A model generated the notes under the pieces. It was given only the letters and a program-made list of their open reading frames with translations, was not told where the DNA came from and searched no databases. From Ornithinimicrobium murale (GTDB lineage: Bacteria > Actinomycetota > Actinomycetes > Actinomycetales > Dermatophilaceae), in contig NZ_QLVD01000030.1 of NCBI RefSeq assembly GCF_003352835.1, positions 1 to 38,309 of the forward strand: a DNA stretch of 38,309 nt, in the 5' to 3' direction. A program made the translations under genes and the position numbers. Shown in pieces: positions 17,426 to 28,366 of the stretch; the stretch's first letter is position 1; each line of letters starts with the position of its first letter.

Positions 17426-17543
17426 CCGTGACGTGTCCGTATGCGGCTCACCCGCGCGAGTGAGATGGCGGTGCCACGTCCTCCGCCCCCGCGGGGAGGA
17501 GCCCTGTCTGGCGCCGGTGGGCCGCGGGGGCCACGATGACTCC

Positions 17544-18086
17544 ATGGCGCAGTCACTCCCGCTCCTCACGGTGGGGCACGGAACGCTCGACCAACACGGG
17601 CTGGGCGACCTCGTGGCGGGCGCGGGGGTCGAAGTGCTGGTCGACATCCGCCGCTTTCCGGGCAGCCGACACAACCCGGACTCACGCAGGGAGTCCCTGC
17701 AGCAGTGGCTCCCGGAGCGCGACATCGACTACCGGTGGGAGGAGCGGCTCGGTGGGCGGCGCCGGCTGGACGCCGAGGAGGAGTTGGCCAGCCCGGACCG
17801 GTGGTGGCGGGTCGACCAGTTCCGCGCCTATGCCGCCGGGACCCGCACGCCCGAGTTCGCCCGGGCGATGACCGACCTGCTCCGCACGGCGCGCCGGAAC
17901 CGCACCGTGGTGATGTGCAGCGAGGCCGTGTGGTGGCGCTGCCACCGGCGGATCGTGGCGGACGTCGCGGTGCTCCAGCACGGCGTGCCCGTCGCACACC
18001 TGATGCACACTGGTCGGCTCACCGACCACCCGGTGAGCGAGGGCGCCCGGCTGACGGATGAGGGGACGGTCGTCTGGGACGGGTGA
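17544..18086 (+). CDS. DUF488 domain-containing protein
   Basis: The 180-residue protein has the DUF488 pattern: LLTVGHGTLDQHGL at the start, LVDIRRFPGSRHNPDS at 32-47, and VVMCSEAVWWRCHRRIVADV with Cys and His/Arg near 135-155. The family is sometimes linked to DNA- or nucleotide-related functions, but none is established. ATG at 17544 has no strong ribosome site. It diverges from the glutaredoxin/DUF488 operon across 130 bp and converges on ligA. Confidence 0.88.
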   Translation: MAQSLPLLTVGHGTLDQHGLGDLVAGAGVEVLVDIRRFPGSRHNPDSRRESLQQWLPERDIDYRWEERLGGRRRLDAEEELASPDRWWRVDQFRAYAAGTRTPEFARAMTDLLRTARRNRTVVMCSEAVWWRCHRRIVADVAVLQHGVPVAHLMHTGRLTDHPVSEGARLTDEGTVVWDG

Positions 18087-18113
18087 CGTGCAGTGGGCAC
18101 CGTGCGCCCGTCA

Positions 18114-21528
<3,415 letters not shown>

Positions 21529-21529
21529 G

Positions 21530-21804
21530 GCTCAGCACGTCGGCCCAGAAGGTGGTCCCGCTCTCGACCGCAGTGGCGATCGCGTCCCAGTCACCAGTGC
21601 GCAGGGTATTCATGTCGACAGGCAGGCCAACCAGGAGCCCGGCTGACCGCCCGACCATCTCGGCACCGGGCCCCGTGCGGGCAAACTCGGGCAGATAGGC
21701 AGGATCGTCACGCCCTCGGCAGTCTGGGTCAGTGCGTCACAAACGACGCTAAGAGCCTCCCGGATGTCGTTCCCGGGCCATGATCCGATACCGTTCCCGA
21801 ACAC
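21530..21804 (-). pseudogene. Remnant of methionine-synthase-like (MetE/UROD superfamily) gene
   Basis: On the minus strand the start reads VFGNGIGSWPGNDIREAL, close to VLATGIGSWPGTDIRGAL of the intact gene at 24688-25692. The frame then shifts near the LPARGP segment and recovers as RSAGLLVGLPVD. It jumps directly to NTL and DWDAIATAVESGTTFWADVLS, skipping about 190 residues that the intact gene has between these points. It ends where the lipoprotein gene begins. The ATG found in the intact gene is CTG here. This is a clear dead copy with an internal deletion, a frameshift and a 3' truncation. Confidence 0.85.
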
Positions 21805-21950
21805 CAGAGGTCAAGGGGGCGGCATGGCGCCGATGCTGGCCGACCAAGTCCAGACACGGGACCCTCGCAGGGCCACCGACTCACCCCGGCCCCAGGCCAG
21901 GTCATGGTCGCTGCGCAACCCGGGTTCAACCCGCTCAGTCAGGTCCGTTA

Positions 21951-22622
21951 TCAGCGCTGGCTTCGGACAGTCTGATCCTCCACGACCTCGGCGACGATCT
22001 CCGGAGTTGAGCGGGTGGCCAGATCGTCGAGCTCGGCGATGCTCACCGACTCGGGCAGTTCGGTGGCCTCGCTGTCGTAACGCACCCAACTGCCGCCGGA
22101 GTTACCCGAGGTGTATATGCCCGACCAATCGTCGGTGGCGAGCCACCGGTCGCTCACCTGCTCCCCCCGGATGACCCATGGCTTGAGGAAGAGCAGGTAC
22201 TCGCCGGGCTCCCCCAGAAGGGGACTCCCTGACTCATCGTGGGCAAACGTCGCCACACGCACCTGCTCGGGCCGCTCACCGGCGATCGGCTCGGCAAGTT
22301 CGAGCGTCACTACTGCGATGGCTGTGCCTGCAATGGTGTCATGATCGACCACCCCGGTAGACTGGAAAATCCCGATGGTGCTGCTGTCATGAGCCATCTC
22401 CTTGAGGCTCGTGTACATCCTTACCCGCGAGAAATCAGCCGACCCATCACCAGTTGTTTCTTCACTCTGCGGGGTCTGGATGCTGCCCTCCGTAGCGCTC
22501 GGCGTCAGCACTCGATCGTGCTCCCCTGCGCCGACATCACTCGACGCGCCAGAACATGCTGTTGCAGCCAGGCACAGGATGCCTGCACTTGCCACCCATC
22601 GGTATCGTGGAGAACGAGACAT
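21951..22622 (-). CDS. Hypothetical lipoprotein, 223 aa
   Basis: The product has a lipoprotein signal (MSRSPRYRWVASAGILCLAA then TACSG, lipobox ATAC) and an extracytoplasmic domain. That domain includes SSTIGIFQSTGVVDHDTIAG, VVTLELAEPIAGERPEQVRV and GEPGEYLLFLKPW. It resembles small secreted proteins in which an OB-like barrel reports cost-free binding, but I cannot assign a family. ATG 22622 is preferred over 22637 because GGAG lies just upstream of it. Its base composition is less GC-rich than its neighbours, and it sits between the two copies of the duplicated lipoprotein gene, suggesting acquisition with the insert. Confidence 0.75.
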   Translation of the reverse strand: MSRSPRYRWVASAGILCLAATACSGASSDVGAGEHDRVLTPSATEGSIQTPQSEETTGDGSADFSRVRMYTSLKEMAHDSSTIGIFQSTGVVDHDTIAGTAIAVVTLELAEPIAGERPEQVRVATFAHDESGSPLLGEPGEYLLFLKPWVIRGEQVSDRWLATDDWSGIYTSGNSGGSWVRYDSEATELPESVSIAELDDLATRSTPEIVAEVVEDQTVRSQR

Positions 22623-22664
22623 CTTGGCTCCGATCATCCGTAAATATTCACGACCCCAGCCCGA

Positions 22665-22912
22665 TCATCGGGTCGAGGGGTTGAGTACGACGGGAAGGCC
22701 GATGTCGGCAGACGTCGCACTAGTCCAGAGAAGCGAGATGTCCGTGTTAAGGCTGTTCCATGAGTACGCAGCACTTGCAGCAGACGTATAGTACGAATGA
22801 CTCGATGGGATCTGATAGGTAACGCTTGTGTCACTAGATCCCCAGTTGCACGACAGGTGGGCACCACCATGAGGAGCAGCGATACCACGATAGCAGCGGC
22901 TGTGCGTGCCAT
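22665..22912 (-). pseudogene. Frame-disrupted secreted protein remnant, possibly matrixin-like
   Basis: One minus-strand frame starts at 22912 with a good signal peptide (MARTAAAIVVSLLLMVVP). A second frame covering the same DNA downstream encodes SCNWGSSDTSVTYQIPSS, SYYTSAASAAYSWNSLNTDI and SLLWTSATSADIGLPVVLN, then stops at 22665. The Y-x-I, A-x-x-W-N and ADI pattern resembles the N-terminal half of secreted metzincin (matrixin) proteases, but no HExxH follows. A single-base frame change around 22850 would join the two. The 330-bp interval has visibly lower GC than its surroundings. Confidence 0.5.
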
Positions 22913-22950
22913 AGGCGAACATTAGTACCGGCCGCAGGAGTGTCAACAAC

Positions 22951-23910
22951 GGGGTGCGGCGAGTCGCGATGGCGACTCTGCCGGTGGTCGCACTGGTCCT
23001 GATGAGCGCCTGCGGGAGCGAGGAGCCCGAGGTCGAGGCACCCTCCACCTCCGCGGACGAGCCGTCCGACACCGGGCCGACGACCGAGCCCGCCGAGGAG
23101 ACCGACGAGGTCACCACCAACGACGACGAGGAGGTCACGGCGGACCCGCAGCCGACCGCCGACCCGATCGAGCCGACGACGGGTGGCCCGACCACGGAGG
23201 CTCCCACGACAGAGGAGCCCACCACTGGGCTCCCCACGATGGAGCCCCCGGAGGAGGGCGCCGGAGACGCTGTTGACGTCGCGCAGCAGTATGTGGACCT
23301 GGTCGCCTCGGGCGACACCGCCGCGGCCTACGGGATGCTCAGCCCGGAGGCGATGGTCTACTACCCAGACCAGCAGGTCTTCGAGGAGAACGACATCGCC
23401 GAGCTCTCGGAGGACCTGGCCGAGGCCAGCGGTGAGCCACAGTTGGCGATCCGCTCGGCCTACGAGGAGACGCACGACTCGGCGCAGGTGGTGAGCCTGT
23501 GGGGTGAGGACGCCGACGGCGAGCCGTGGGCGCACGCCTTCGCGATCCGCAAGCTGGACGGGGCCAGCTGGGTCATCGACCAGGAGATCACGCCCTCCAC
23601 CGGCCAGAACCGGCTGAACTGGCTCAACCCGGGCATCCAGGAGGGGATGCAGGAGTGGGAGGTCAACCCCGAGGCGCCGATCACCTTCGCGCTCCTCAAG
23701 CACAGCGGGCCCAATGTCGCAGTGACCGCCAGCATCAACGACGGCGACGTGGGCTCCCAGCAACTGACCGAGCGCCCGACCGACGGTGCGGTGATGTATG
23801 ACCTGTCCGACAGCGACCTGACCGACGGCCCCAACGTGGTCACGGCGAGCTGGGTCGCCGAGGACGACCCGTTCGTGCACACCAGCGCCACACCCGCGAC
23901 CAACCCGGGC
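22951..23910 (+). repeat. 960-bp direct repeat (second copy; first at 20566-21525)
   Basis: The two copies are collinear without indels, 2385 bp apart. Divergence is polar: about 25 substitutions in the 5' part, none seen in the last ~370 bp. Copy 1 keeps the native upstream region next to ligA; copy 2 starts abruptly in the low-GC insert. Confidence 0.9.
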
Positions 23911-23916
23911 ACCTGA
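22954..23916 (+). CDS. Secreted lipoprotein, copy 2 of a duplicated gene
   Basis: The 320-residue product is nearly identical to the lipoprotein at 20527, with the same lipobox LMSAC, acidic linker and C-terminal domains. Homology begins at 22951 (GGGGTGCGG), so copy 2 lacks the first 14 codons, the ATG and the AGGAGG site of copy 1. It must start at the GTG 22954 or ATG 22969. An AGGAG at 22936-22940 is 13 bp before the GTG, so expression is possible but weaker. The shorter n-region still leaves a plausible signal peptide. It ends one residue later than copy 1. Confidence 0.85.
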   Translation: MRRVAMATLPVVALVLMSACGSEEPEVEAPSTSADEPSDTGPTTEPAEETDEVTTNDDEEVTADPQPTADPIEPTTGGPTTEAPTTEEPTTGLPTMEPPEEGAGDAVDVAQQYVDLVASGDTAAAYGMLSPEAMVYYPDQQVFEENDIAELSEDLAEASGEPQLAIRSAYEETHDSAQVVSLWGEDADGEPWAHAFAIRKLDGASWVIDQEITPSTGQNRLNWLNPGIQEGMQEWEVNPEAPITFALLKHSGPNVAVTASINDGDVGSQQLTERPTDGAVMYDLSDSDLTDGPNVVTASWVAEDDPFVHTSATPATNPGT

Positions 23917-24024
23917 CCCCGGCGATTGATCCCGGCGAGTGACCGCGGCGACTGACCCGGGGCGGCTGCCAGCCAGCCCGCGCCACCGGTCAGGATTCGA
24001 GAAGCCCGCGCGCCACGGCATACC

Positions 24025-24030
24025 TAACAT
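24025..24030 (+). promoter_or_regulatory. -10 box (TAACAT) for a leaderless VOC-protein mRNA
   Basis: TAACAT ends exactly 6 nt before ATG 24037, and no purine-rich ribosome site is convincing, matching a leaderless start. Confidence 0.5.
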
Positions 24031-24036
24031 GAAGAC

Positions 24037-24663
24037 ATGGCTTCCATCGATGCGATCACCCTCGAGGTGCAGGACGTCCCGAGCGCCCGGCGCTTCTACG
24101 CCGAGTGTGGGCTGGACACCCGGATCGAGCTGTGGGCCTCGGACGCGCCGACCTCCGGGTTCCGGGGCTTCACGCTGTCCCTCACCGCACCGCAGCCCGC
24201 CGACATCAACCGGCTCATGGACGCGGCGTCCGCGGCCGGGGCCATGGTTCTGAAACCGGCCGAGAAGTCGCTGTGGGGCTACGGCGGTGCGGTGCAGGCG
24301 CCCGATGGCACGATCTGGACCTTCGCGTCCTCGACCAAGAAGGACATCGGCCCCGCCACCGGTGAGATCGAGTCCTTCGTGCTGCTGCTGGGCGTCGCCG
24401 ACGTGAGGGCCAGCAAACAGTTCTATGTCGACCGTGGCCTGGCGGTGGCGCGGAGCTTCGGCGGCAAGTATGCCGAGTTCGACATGCCCGACTCGCCGGT
24501 CACCCTGGCCCTCAACGGGCGGCGGGCGCTGGCCAAGAACGCCGGCGTCTCCGCCGAGGGCGAGGGGTCGCACCGTCTGGTGGTCACCGGCGACCCTGGC
24601 CCGTGCACCGACCCGGACGGGTTCATCTGGGAGGCCTCCGGCGGAGCCGACACCACCGCGTGA
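24037..24663 (+). CDS. VOC (glyoxalase/bleomycin resistance/dioxygenase) superfamily protein
   Basis: The 208-residue protein is made of two VOC modules. The first (1-105) begins MASIDAITLEVQDVPSARRF and has QAPDGTIWTFASS. The second (about 115-205) begins SFVLLLGVADVRASKQFYVD and ends TDPDGFIWEASGG. The paired beta-alpha-beta-beta-beta units form one metal- or ligand-binding barrel, but the expected His/Glu metal set is incomplete, so it may bind rather than convert a ligand. It lies between lipoprotein copy 2 and the methionine-synthase-like gene and is absent from the copy 1 locus. Confidence 0.88.
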   Translation: MASIDAITLEVQDVPSARRFYAECGLDTRIELWASDAPTSGFRGFTLSLTAPQPADINRLMDAASAAGAMVLKPAEKSLWGYGGAVQAPDGTIWTFASSTKKDIGPATGEIESFVLLLGVADVRASKQFYVDRGLAVARSFGGKYAEFDMPDSPVTLALNGRRALAKNAGVSAEGEGSHRLVVTGDPGPCTDPDGFIWEASGGADTTA

Positions 24664-24687
24664 CCGACGGCGAGGGGTCCGACGCGG

Positions 24688-25692
24688 TCAGCGCGCGGCC
24701 TCCTCGGCGAGCGCACGGGCGGTCTCGATCGTCGCGCGGGTGAGCGCGGCCGCATCCGACGGGGTGCTGCCGGCCAGCCCGCAGGCAGGTGTCACACCGA
24801 GGTCGTCCAGGCTGGCCGGGGGCAGGCCGAGCTCGTGCCAGCGGGTCGCCAACCGCTGGGACACCTGGTCGTATGCCGAGGGTCGGCTCGTCGACAGCAC
24901 CCCGGCCCAGAGTCTGGTCCCGGCCTCGACCGCGGTGGCGATCGCGTCCCAGGCCGGCGTGGTGAGGGTGTTGACGTCCAGGGCGATCGCCTCGGGGGCC
25001 GCGCCCCGGAGCAGGTCGACGGGCGGCTCGTCCCCGCAGCAGTGGAGCACGGTGGCGGCTCCGGCAGCGCGCGCTGCGGACACGACGCCACCCAGCACGT
25101 GCTCGGCCTGGCTCCGGTCGGGGGCCTGCAGGACGCGATAGCCCGAGTCGGACCGCACCCGCCCCAGCACCACCGCCGGCAGGGACGGCTCGTCGATCTG
25201 CAGGGTCAGCTGTGCGCCGGGCACGAGGCGGGCCAGCTCGGCGAGATGCAACCCGATGCCCTCGGCGAGCGACTCCGCGAGGTCACGGGTGGCGCCGGCG
25301 TCGGAGAGCACCCGGTCCCCCAGCGGCAGCCAGAGCTCCGAGGCGAGCGTCCACGGTCCCGCCACCTGCACCTTCAGCGGGCCGTCCCACCCGTCGAAGA
25401 CCTCGGCGAGCTCGTCGAGGTCCTGGCGCCGCCACGAGCCGGTGCGCTCGGCGTCCCGACCGGCGTGGTCGACCAAGCGCCACCCCTGCGGTTGCAGGTC
25501 GACCGGCAGGTCCACCAACAGGCCGGCCCCGCGGCCGATCATGTCGGCACCGGGACCGCGTGCCGGCAGCTCAGGCAGATAGGGCAGGACGCTCACGCCC
25601 TCGGGTGCCTCCGTGAGCAGGTCGCGGACTGACTGCAGCGCACCGCGAATATCCGTTCCGGGCCAGGATCCGATCCCGGTTGCAAGCACCAT
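24688..25692 (-). CDS. Methionine synthase II-like (cobalamin-independent, MetE C-terminal/UROD superfamily)
   Basis: The 334-residue single-barrel protein starts VLATGIGSWPGTDIRGAL after the ATG. It contains VAGPWTLASELWLPLGDRV, QLTLQIDEPSLPAVVLGRV, the Cys-rich strand TVLHCCGDEPPVDLLRGA and ALDVNTL, and ends after a GLPPASLDDLGVTPACGLAG segment. It corresponds to the C-terminal catalytic half of MetE and is common next to ligA and mnmA in actinobacteria. The methyl donor and acceptor are unproven. It should be cytosolic. The start at 25692 lacks a strong ribosome site, and TTGACT lies 6 nt upstream, so a leaderless start is possible. A repeat array occupies the promoter region. Confidence 0.85.
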   Translation of the reverse strand: MVLATGIGSWPGTDIRGALQSVRDLLTEAPEGVSVLPYLPELPARGPGADMIGRGAGLLVDLPVDLQPQGWRLVDHAGRDAERTGSWRRQDLDELAEVFDGWDGPLKVQVAGPWTLASELWLPLGDRVLSDAGATRDLAESLAEGIGLHLAELARLVPGAQLTLQIDEPSLPAVVLGRVRSDSGYRVLQAPDRSQAEHVLGGVVSAARAAGAATVLHCCGDEPPVDLLRGAAPEAIALDVNTLTTPAWDAIATAVEAGTRLWAGVLSTSRPSAYDQVSQRLATRWHELGLPPASLDDLGVTPACGLAGSTPSDAAALTRATIETARALAEEAAR

Positions 25693-25706
25693 GGGGCCAG
25701 TCAACC

Positions 25707-25831
25707 ATTCTTGGGGAGGATCGGAACGCGGCTGCGCATTCTTGGGGAGATCCGGACCGTGCCGTCTGGACCCCGAGCGGTCCGAACCTCCCCAAGAATG
25801 CGTTTTGCCCGGTCCGAACCTCCCCAAAAAT
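25707..25831. repeat. Array 1: four copies of a 21-bp motif, two per orientation
   Basis: The motif begins ATTCTTGGGGAGG and ends TTCGGACC. Copies: 25707-25727 and 25738-25758 (plus), 25779-25799 and 25811-25831 (minus). Period is 31-32 bp within each pair and the two pairs face each other, so the DNA or RNA can fold as two nested stems. It fills the gap between the multicopper oxidase stop (25843) and the methionine-synthase-like start (25692). Confidence 0.85.
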
Positions 25832-25842
25832 GGGTGAGGGGG

Positions 25843-27342
25843 TCAGTGCCCTTCGTGCTCGGCGATGGCGGGCTCCTGCCCCTCCTCCACGACCACGAAC
25901 TGGCCCATCATCCCCTGGTCCTCGTGCTTGAGCAGGTGGCAGTGGTACATGTACGGCACCGCCGGGTCGGCGTAGTCGGTGAAGGTCATCAGCAGGCGAT
26001 AGGTGACGCCCTCCTCGGTCAGGATCGTGTCCTTCAGCCCCGACAGCTCCGGCGGCGGCTCGCGACCGTCCACGGACAGCACCCGGAACTGCACGTCGTG
26101 CACGTGGAAGGTGTGCACCTCACCACCGTGGTTGGTCACCTCCCACACCTCGGTGTCGCCCAGCGTGACGACCTCGTCCGCGTGGTCCATCCGCATCTGC
26201 GCACCGTTGATCTGCCGGCCGCTCATCCGGAACTCCCGGACCCGGTCCACGGCGGACGGGTCGCCGGCGTGCTCCACGATGTCGGGCGCAAGCTCCTCGG
26301 GGAGCTCCGGGGAGTCCGCCAGCTCGTCGGCAGCCCGCAGCTGGAGCACGTCGAAGCGGTCCTGCCCACCGCTGAACCGCTCCGCGAGGAAGTTCTGCCC
26401 CAGGTCGGGGTCGATGCTGCGCAGCACCCGGGTCTCCCCCGGCTCCAGCCGCACCAGGACCTCGGCCCGCTCCCCCGGGGACAACCGCACCGACGTCGCC
26501 TCGTGGGGTGCCGGCAGCAGCCCACCGTCGCTGCCGATCTGCACCAGGGGAGAGCCGTCGTCGAGGGAGAACTGGTAGACCCGCATCGGCGACCCATTGA
26601 GCAACCGCAGCCGGACCAGCTCGGTCGACACCTCCGCATACGGCCCCTCGGTGCCGTTGACCAGCACCCGGTCCCCGAACTCACGCCCGCCGTCCACCGC
26701 ACCCCTGCGGACCGTGGGATCGGTGACGATGACGGGGAGGTCGTCGACGCCGTAGTCCGAGGGGAGCTCGACCTGGGCGGCCGGGTCGTCGAGGATGAAC
26801 ATCCCGGCCAGCCCTCGGGCTACGTGTTCCTGGGTCCTGCCGTGGGGATGCGGATGGTACCACAGCGTCGTGGCCGGCTGGTCGATGGTCCACGTCGGGT
26901 CCCAGGTGCCACCGGGCTCGACCATCTGGTGGGGCCCGCCGTCCATCGCGGCAGGCAGGTGCATGCCGTGCCAGTGGACGGTGCTCGCCTCGGGCAGCTC
27001 GTTGCGGACGTGCACGAGCACCTCCTCGCCGCGCTCGGCGCGCAGGGTCGGCCCGAGGTAGTCGCCGTTGAAACCCCACGTGTCCACCGCACCCTCACCC
27101 AGGTCCAGGTGGCCCTCCTGCGCGGTCAGCTCGAACACGCGACGCCCCTGCTCGTCGATGGTGGATTCGGCCAGGGGCGGGATCACCAGCTCGGTGTCGA
27201 AGTCGACCTCGCCGACGGTGTCGGTCGGGCCGAGCGCCACCCAGGCGATGCCGAGGGCACCGGCCGTCAGGAGCCCGACCCCCAGCACGCCGATCACGAC
27301 GAGACGGCGAAAGATCGAGAACATACTGCGGCGGCGGGCCAT
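25843..27342 (-). CDS. Multicopper oxidase, membrane-anchored
   Basis: The 499-residue protein is a three-cupredoxin-domain oxidase that couples substrate oxidation (Cu(I), phenols or metals) to reduction of oxygen. An N-terminal basic stretch and hydrophobic helix (about 13-37) anchor it outside the membrane. Copper ligands are complete: HWHG (123-126), HPHPHG (163-168), HTFHVHDVQF, and HCHLLKHEDQGMM (467-479) with the type-1 Cys, His and axial Met. ATG 27342 is favoured because GGAG is correctly spaced; a GTG at 27348 is too near it. It ends in a His/Glu tail (AEHEGH). Neighbouring direct repeats may be its operator. Confidence 0.93.
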   Translation of the reverse strand: MARRRSMFSIFRRLVVIGVLGVGLLTAGALGIAWVALGPTDTVGEVDFDTELVIPPLAESTIDEQGRRVFELTAQEGHLDLGEGAVDTWGFNGDYLGPTLRAERGEEVLVHVRNELPEASTVHWHGMHLPAAMDGGPHQMVEPGGTWDPTWTIDQPATTLWYHPHPHGRTQEHVARGLAGMFILDDPAAQVELPSDYGVDDLPVIVTDPTVRRGAVDGGREFGDRVLVNGTEGPYAEVSTELVRLRLLNGSPMRVYQFSLDDGSPLVQIGSDGGLLPAPHEATSVRLSPGERAEVLVRLEPGETRVLRSIDPDLGQNFLAERFSGGQDRFDVLQLRAADELADSPELPEELAPDIVEHAGDPSAVDRVREFRMSGRQINGAQMRMDHADEVVTLGDTEVWEVTNHGGEVHTFHVHDVQFRVLSVDGREPPPELSGLKDTILTEEGVTYRLLMTFTDYADPAVPYMYHCHLLKHEDQGMMGQFVVVEEGQEPAIAEHEGH

Positions 27343-27422
27343 GATCACTCCAGGACGGTGGGACTGCGGGTCCCCTCCACGATGTGGTGCCGCGTAGGCC
27401 GAAGGGCCGGTTCTGCGGGTCA

Positions 27423-27453
27423 GCTCAGGGTCGCGCTCAGGGACGGCTCAGGG
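27423..27453. repeat. Three GCTCAGGG direct repeats spaced 11-12 bp, upstream of the multicopper oxidase gene
   Basis: GCTCAGGG occurs at 27423-27430, 27435-27442 and 27446-27453. One-turn spacing of direct repeats is typical of OmpR/PhoB-type response-regulator sites. It lies 81-111 bp upstream of the oxidase start and about 45 bp before the divergent 74-aa gene. Confidence 0.6.
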
Positions 27454-27494
27454 CTCTCCCCGAACCCGGAGACGTGCATGGCGCATACTGAGGC

Positions 27495-27719
27495 ATGATG
27501 ACAACCCGATCCGGAACACAGCGGAGCCACCTGGCCACCAGTCCGTTCGCACCGAAGATCGAGCCCGAGATCGAGCACTTCGAGCTGCACGACAGGGTCT
27601 CGCACCAGTCCCACGGCCTCGGCCGCGTGGTCAGTCAGGAGAGCGCCGCCGTGACCGTGGACTTCGGCGACTGCACGCACCGCATCGTCAGCCCGTTCCA
27701 CCTGCTCGAGCGGCTCTGA
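27495..27719 (+). CDS. Small protein with UvrD/PcrA C-terminal Tudor-like domain
   Basis: The 74-residue protein has, after a short basic N terminus, the segment HDRVSHQSHGLGRVVSQES then TVDFGDCTHRIVSPFHLLERL. This resembles the Tudor-like tail of UvrD/PcrA helicases, which binds RNA polymerase, and CarD-type Tudor folds. Here it is a free-standing protein. ATG 27495 (or the adjacent ATG 27498) follows GAGG and a CATACT -10-like box. It may be expressed with the following 203-aa gene, 18 bp downstream. The function assignment is inference. Confidence 0.65.
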   Translation: MMTTRSGTQRSHLATSPFAPKIEPEIEHFELHDRVSHQSHGLGRVVSQESAAVTVDFGDCTHRIVSPFHLLERL

Positions 27720-27737
27720 CCGCACCCACGAGCTCGC

Positions 27738-28349
27738 ATGACCGTCCCGCCCCTGCCCGCGCTCCCGTCCCTGGACGCCCAGCACGAGCAGCTGAGCGGC
27801 CTCGGCCTTGCCGTCCCTGACCTGCCCCCCGACCTGCGGGGCGATCTGCTCGTGCTGCACCCTCGGCATACGGCCGCGGTCGTGCTGGCACCCCTGCTGC
27901 GGCTCGCTGACCGCGCGGGGTTCGTCGTGGAGGACCTCGCGGACCTGGCCGAGTTCGCCCCGGCCCCGGGGGTCGAGGTGCCCGACGCGGACCTGTATGC
28001 CGTGACCTCCCCCGAGCGCGGCGACGAGTTCGCCAACCGCAGCCCGGACGAGGTCGACCCACAGATCCGGGCCCGCGGCCGCGACCTGATGACCGTCAGC
28101 GAGGGCCTGGCCTGGGCCCTGCAGGTGCCCGCCGTCATCGAGCGCAACCACTGCTTCATGACCACCGGCTCCCGCAAGCCGGCCGCCCGTCCGGGGAAGC
28201 TGGACGCCCGAGTGCCTGCCCTGTGGATCAGCAACGGCACCGGCCGGGACGGCGCCGGGCGCAGGAACGCCCCGAAGGTCGGCTGGTGCTGGGCGGGCAA
28301 CCGGCACACCTGGCTGGGCATCGCCTCGGTCGGCTCACGCACCGCCTGA
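27738..28349 (+). CDS. DUF5701-like hypothetical protein, 203 aa
   Basis: This cytosolic protein has a poorly conserved N-terminal half and a characteristic C-terminal half: SEGLAWALQVPAVIERNHCF, LDARVPALWISNGTG and GWCWAGNRHTWLGIASVGSR. I associate the PALWIS and GWCWAGN...HTWLG pattern with the actinobacterial DUF5701 family, of unknown function. ATG 27738 is 18 bp after the 74-aa gene, so the two may form an operon. It converges on the deaminase-like gene with 17 bp between, where a 5-bp hairpin (28353-28365) is the only possible terminator. Confidence 0.7.
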   Translation: MTVPPLPALPSLDAQHEQLSGLGLAVPDLPPDLRGDLLVLHPRHTAAVVLAPLLRLADRAGFVVEDLADLAEFAPAPGVEVPDADLYAVTSPERGDEFANRSPDEVDPQIRARGRDLMTVSEGLAWALQVPAVIERNHCFMTTGSRKPAARPGKLDARVPALWISNGTGRDGAGRRNAPKVGWCWAGNRHTWLGIASVGSRTA

Positions 28350-28366
28350 CCTGTCCTCGAAGGACG

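Noticed and set aside
21905..21935. T-arm-like sequence (GGGTTCAACCC) suggesting a tRNA gene or attachment site
   Set aside because: The flanking bases do not form a five-pair T stem and no acceptor, D or anticodon arms are found.
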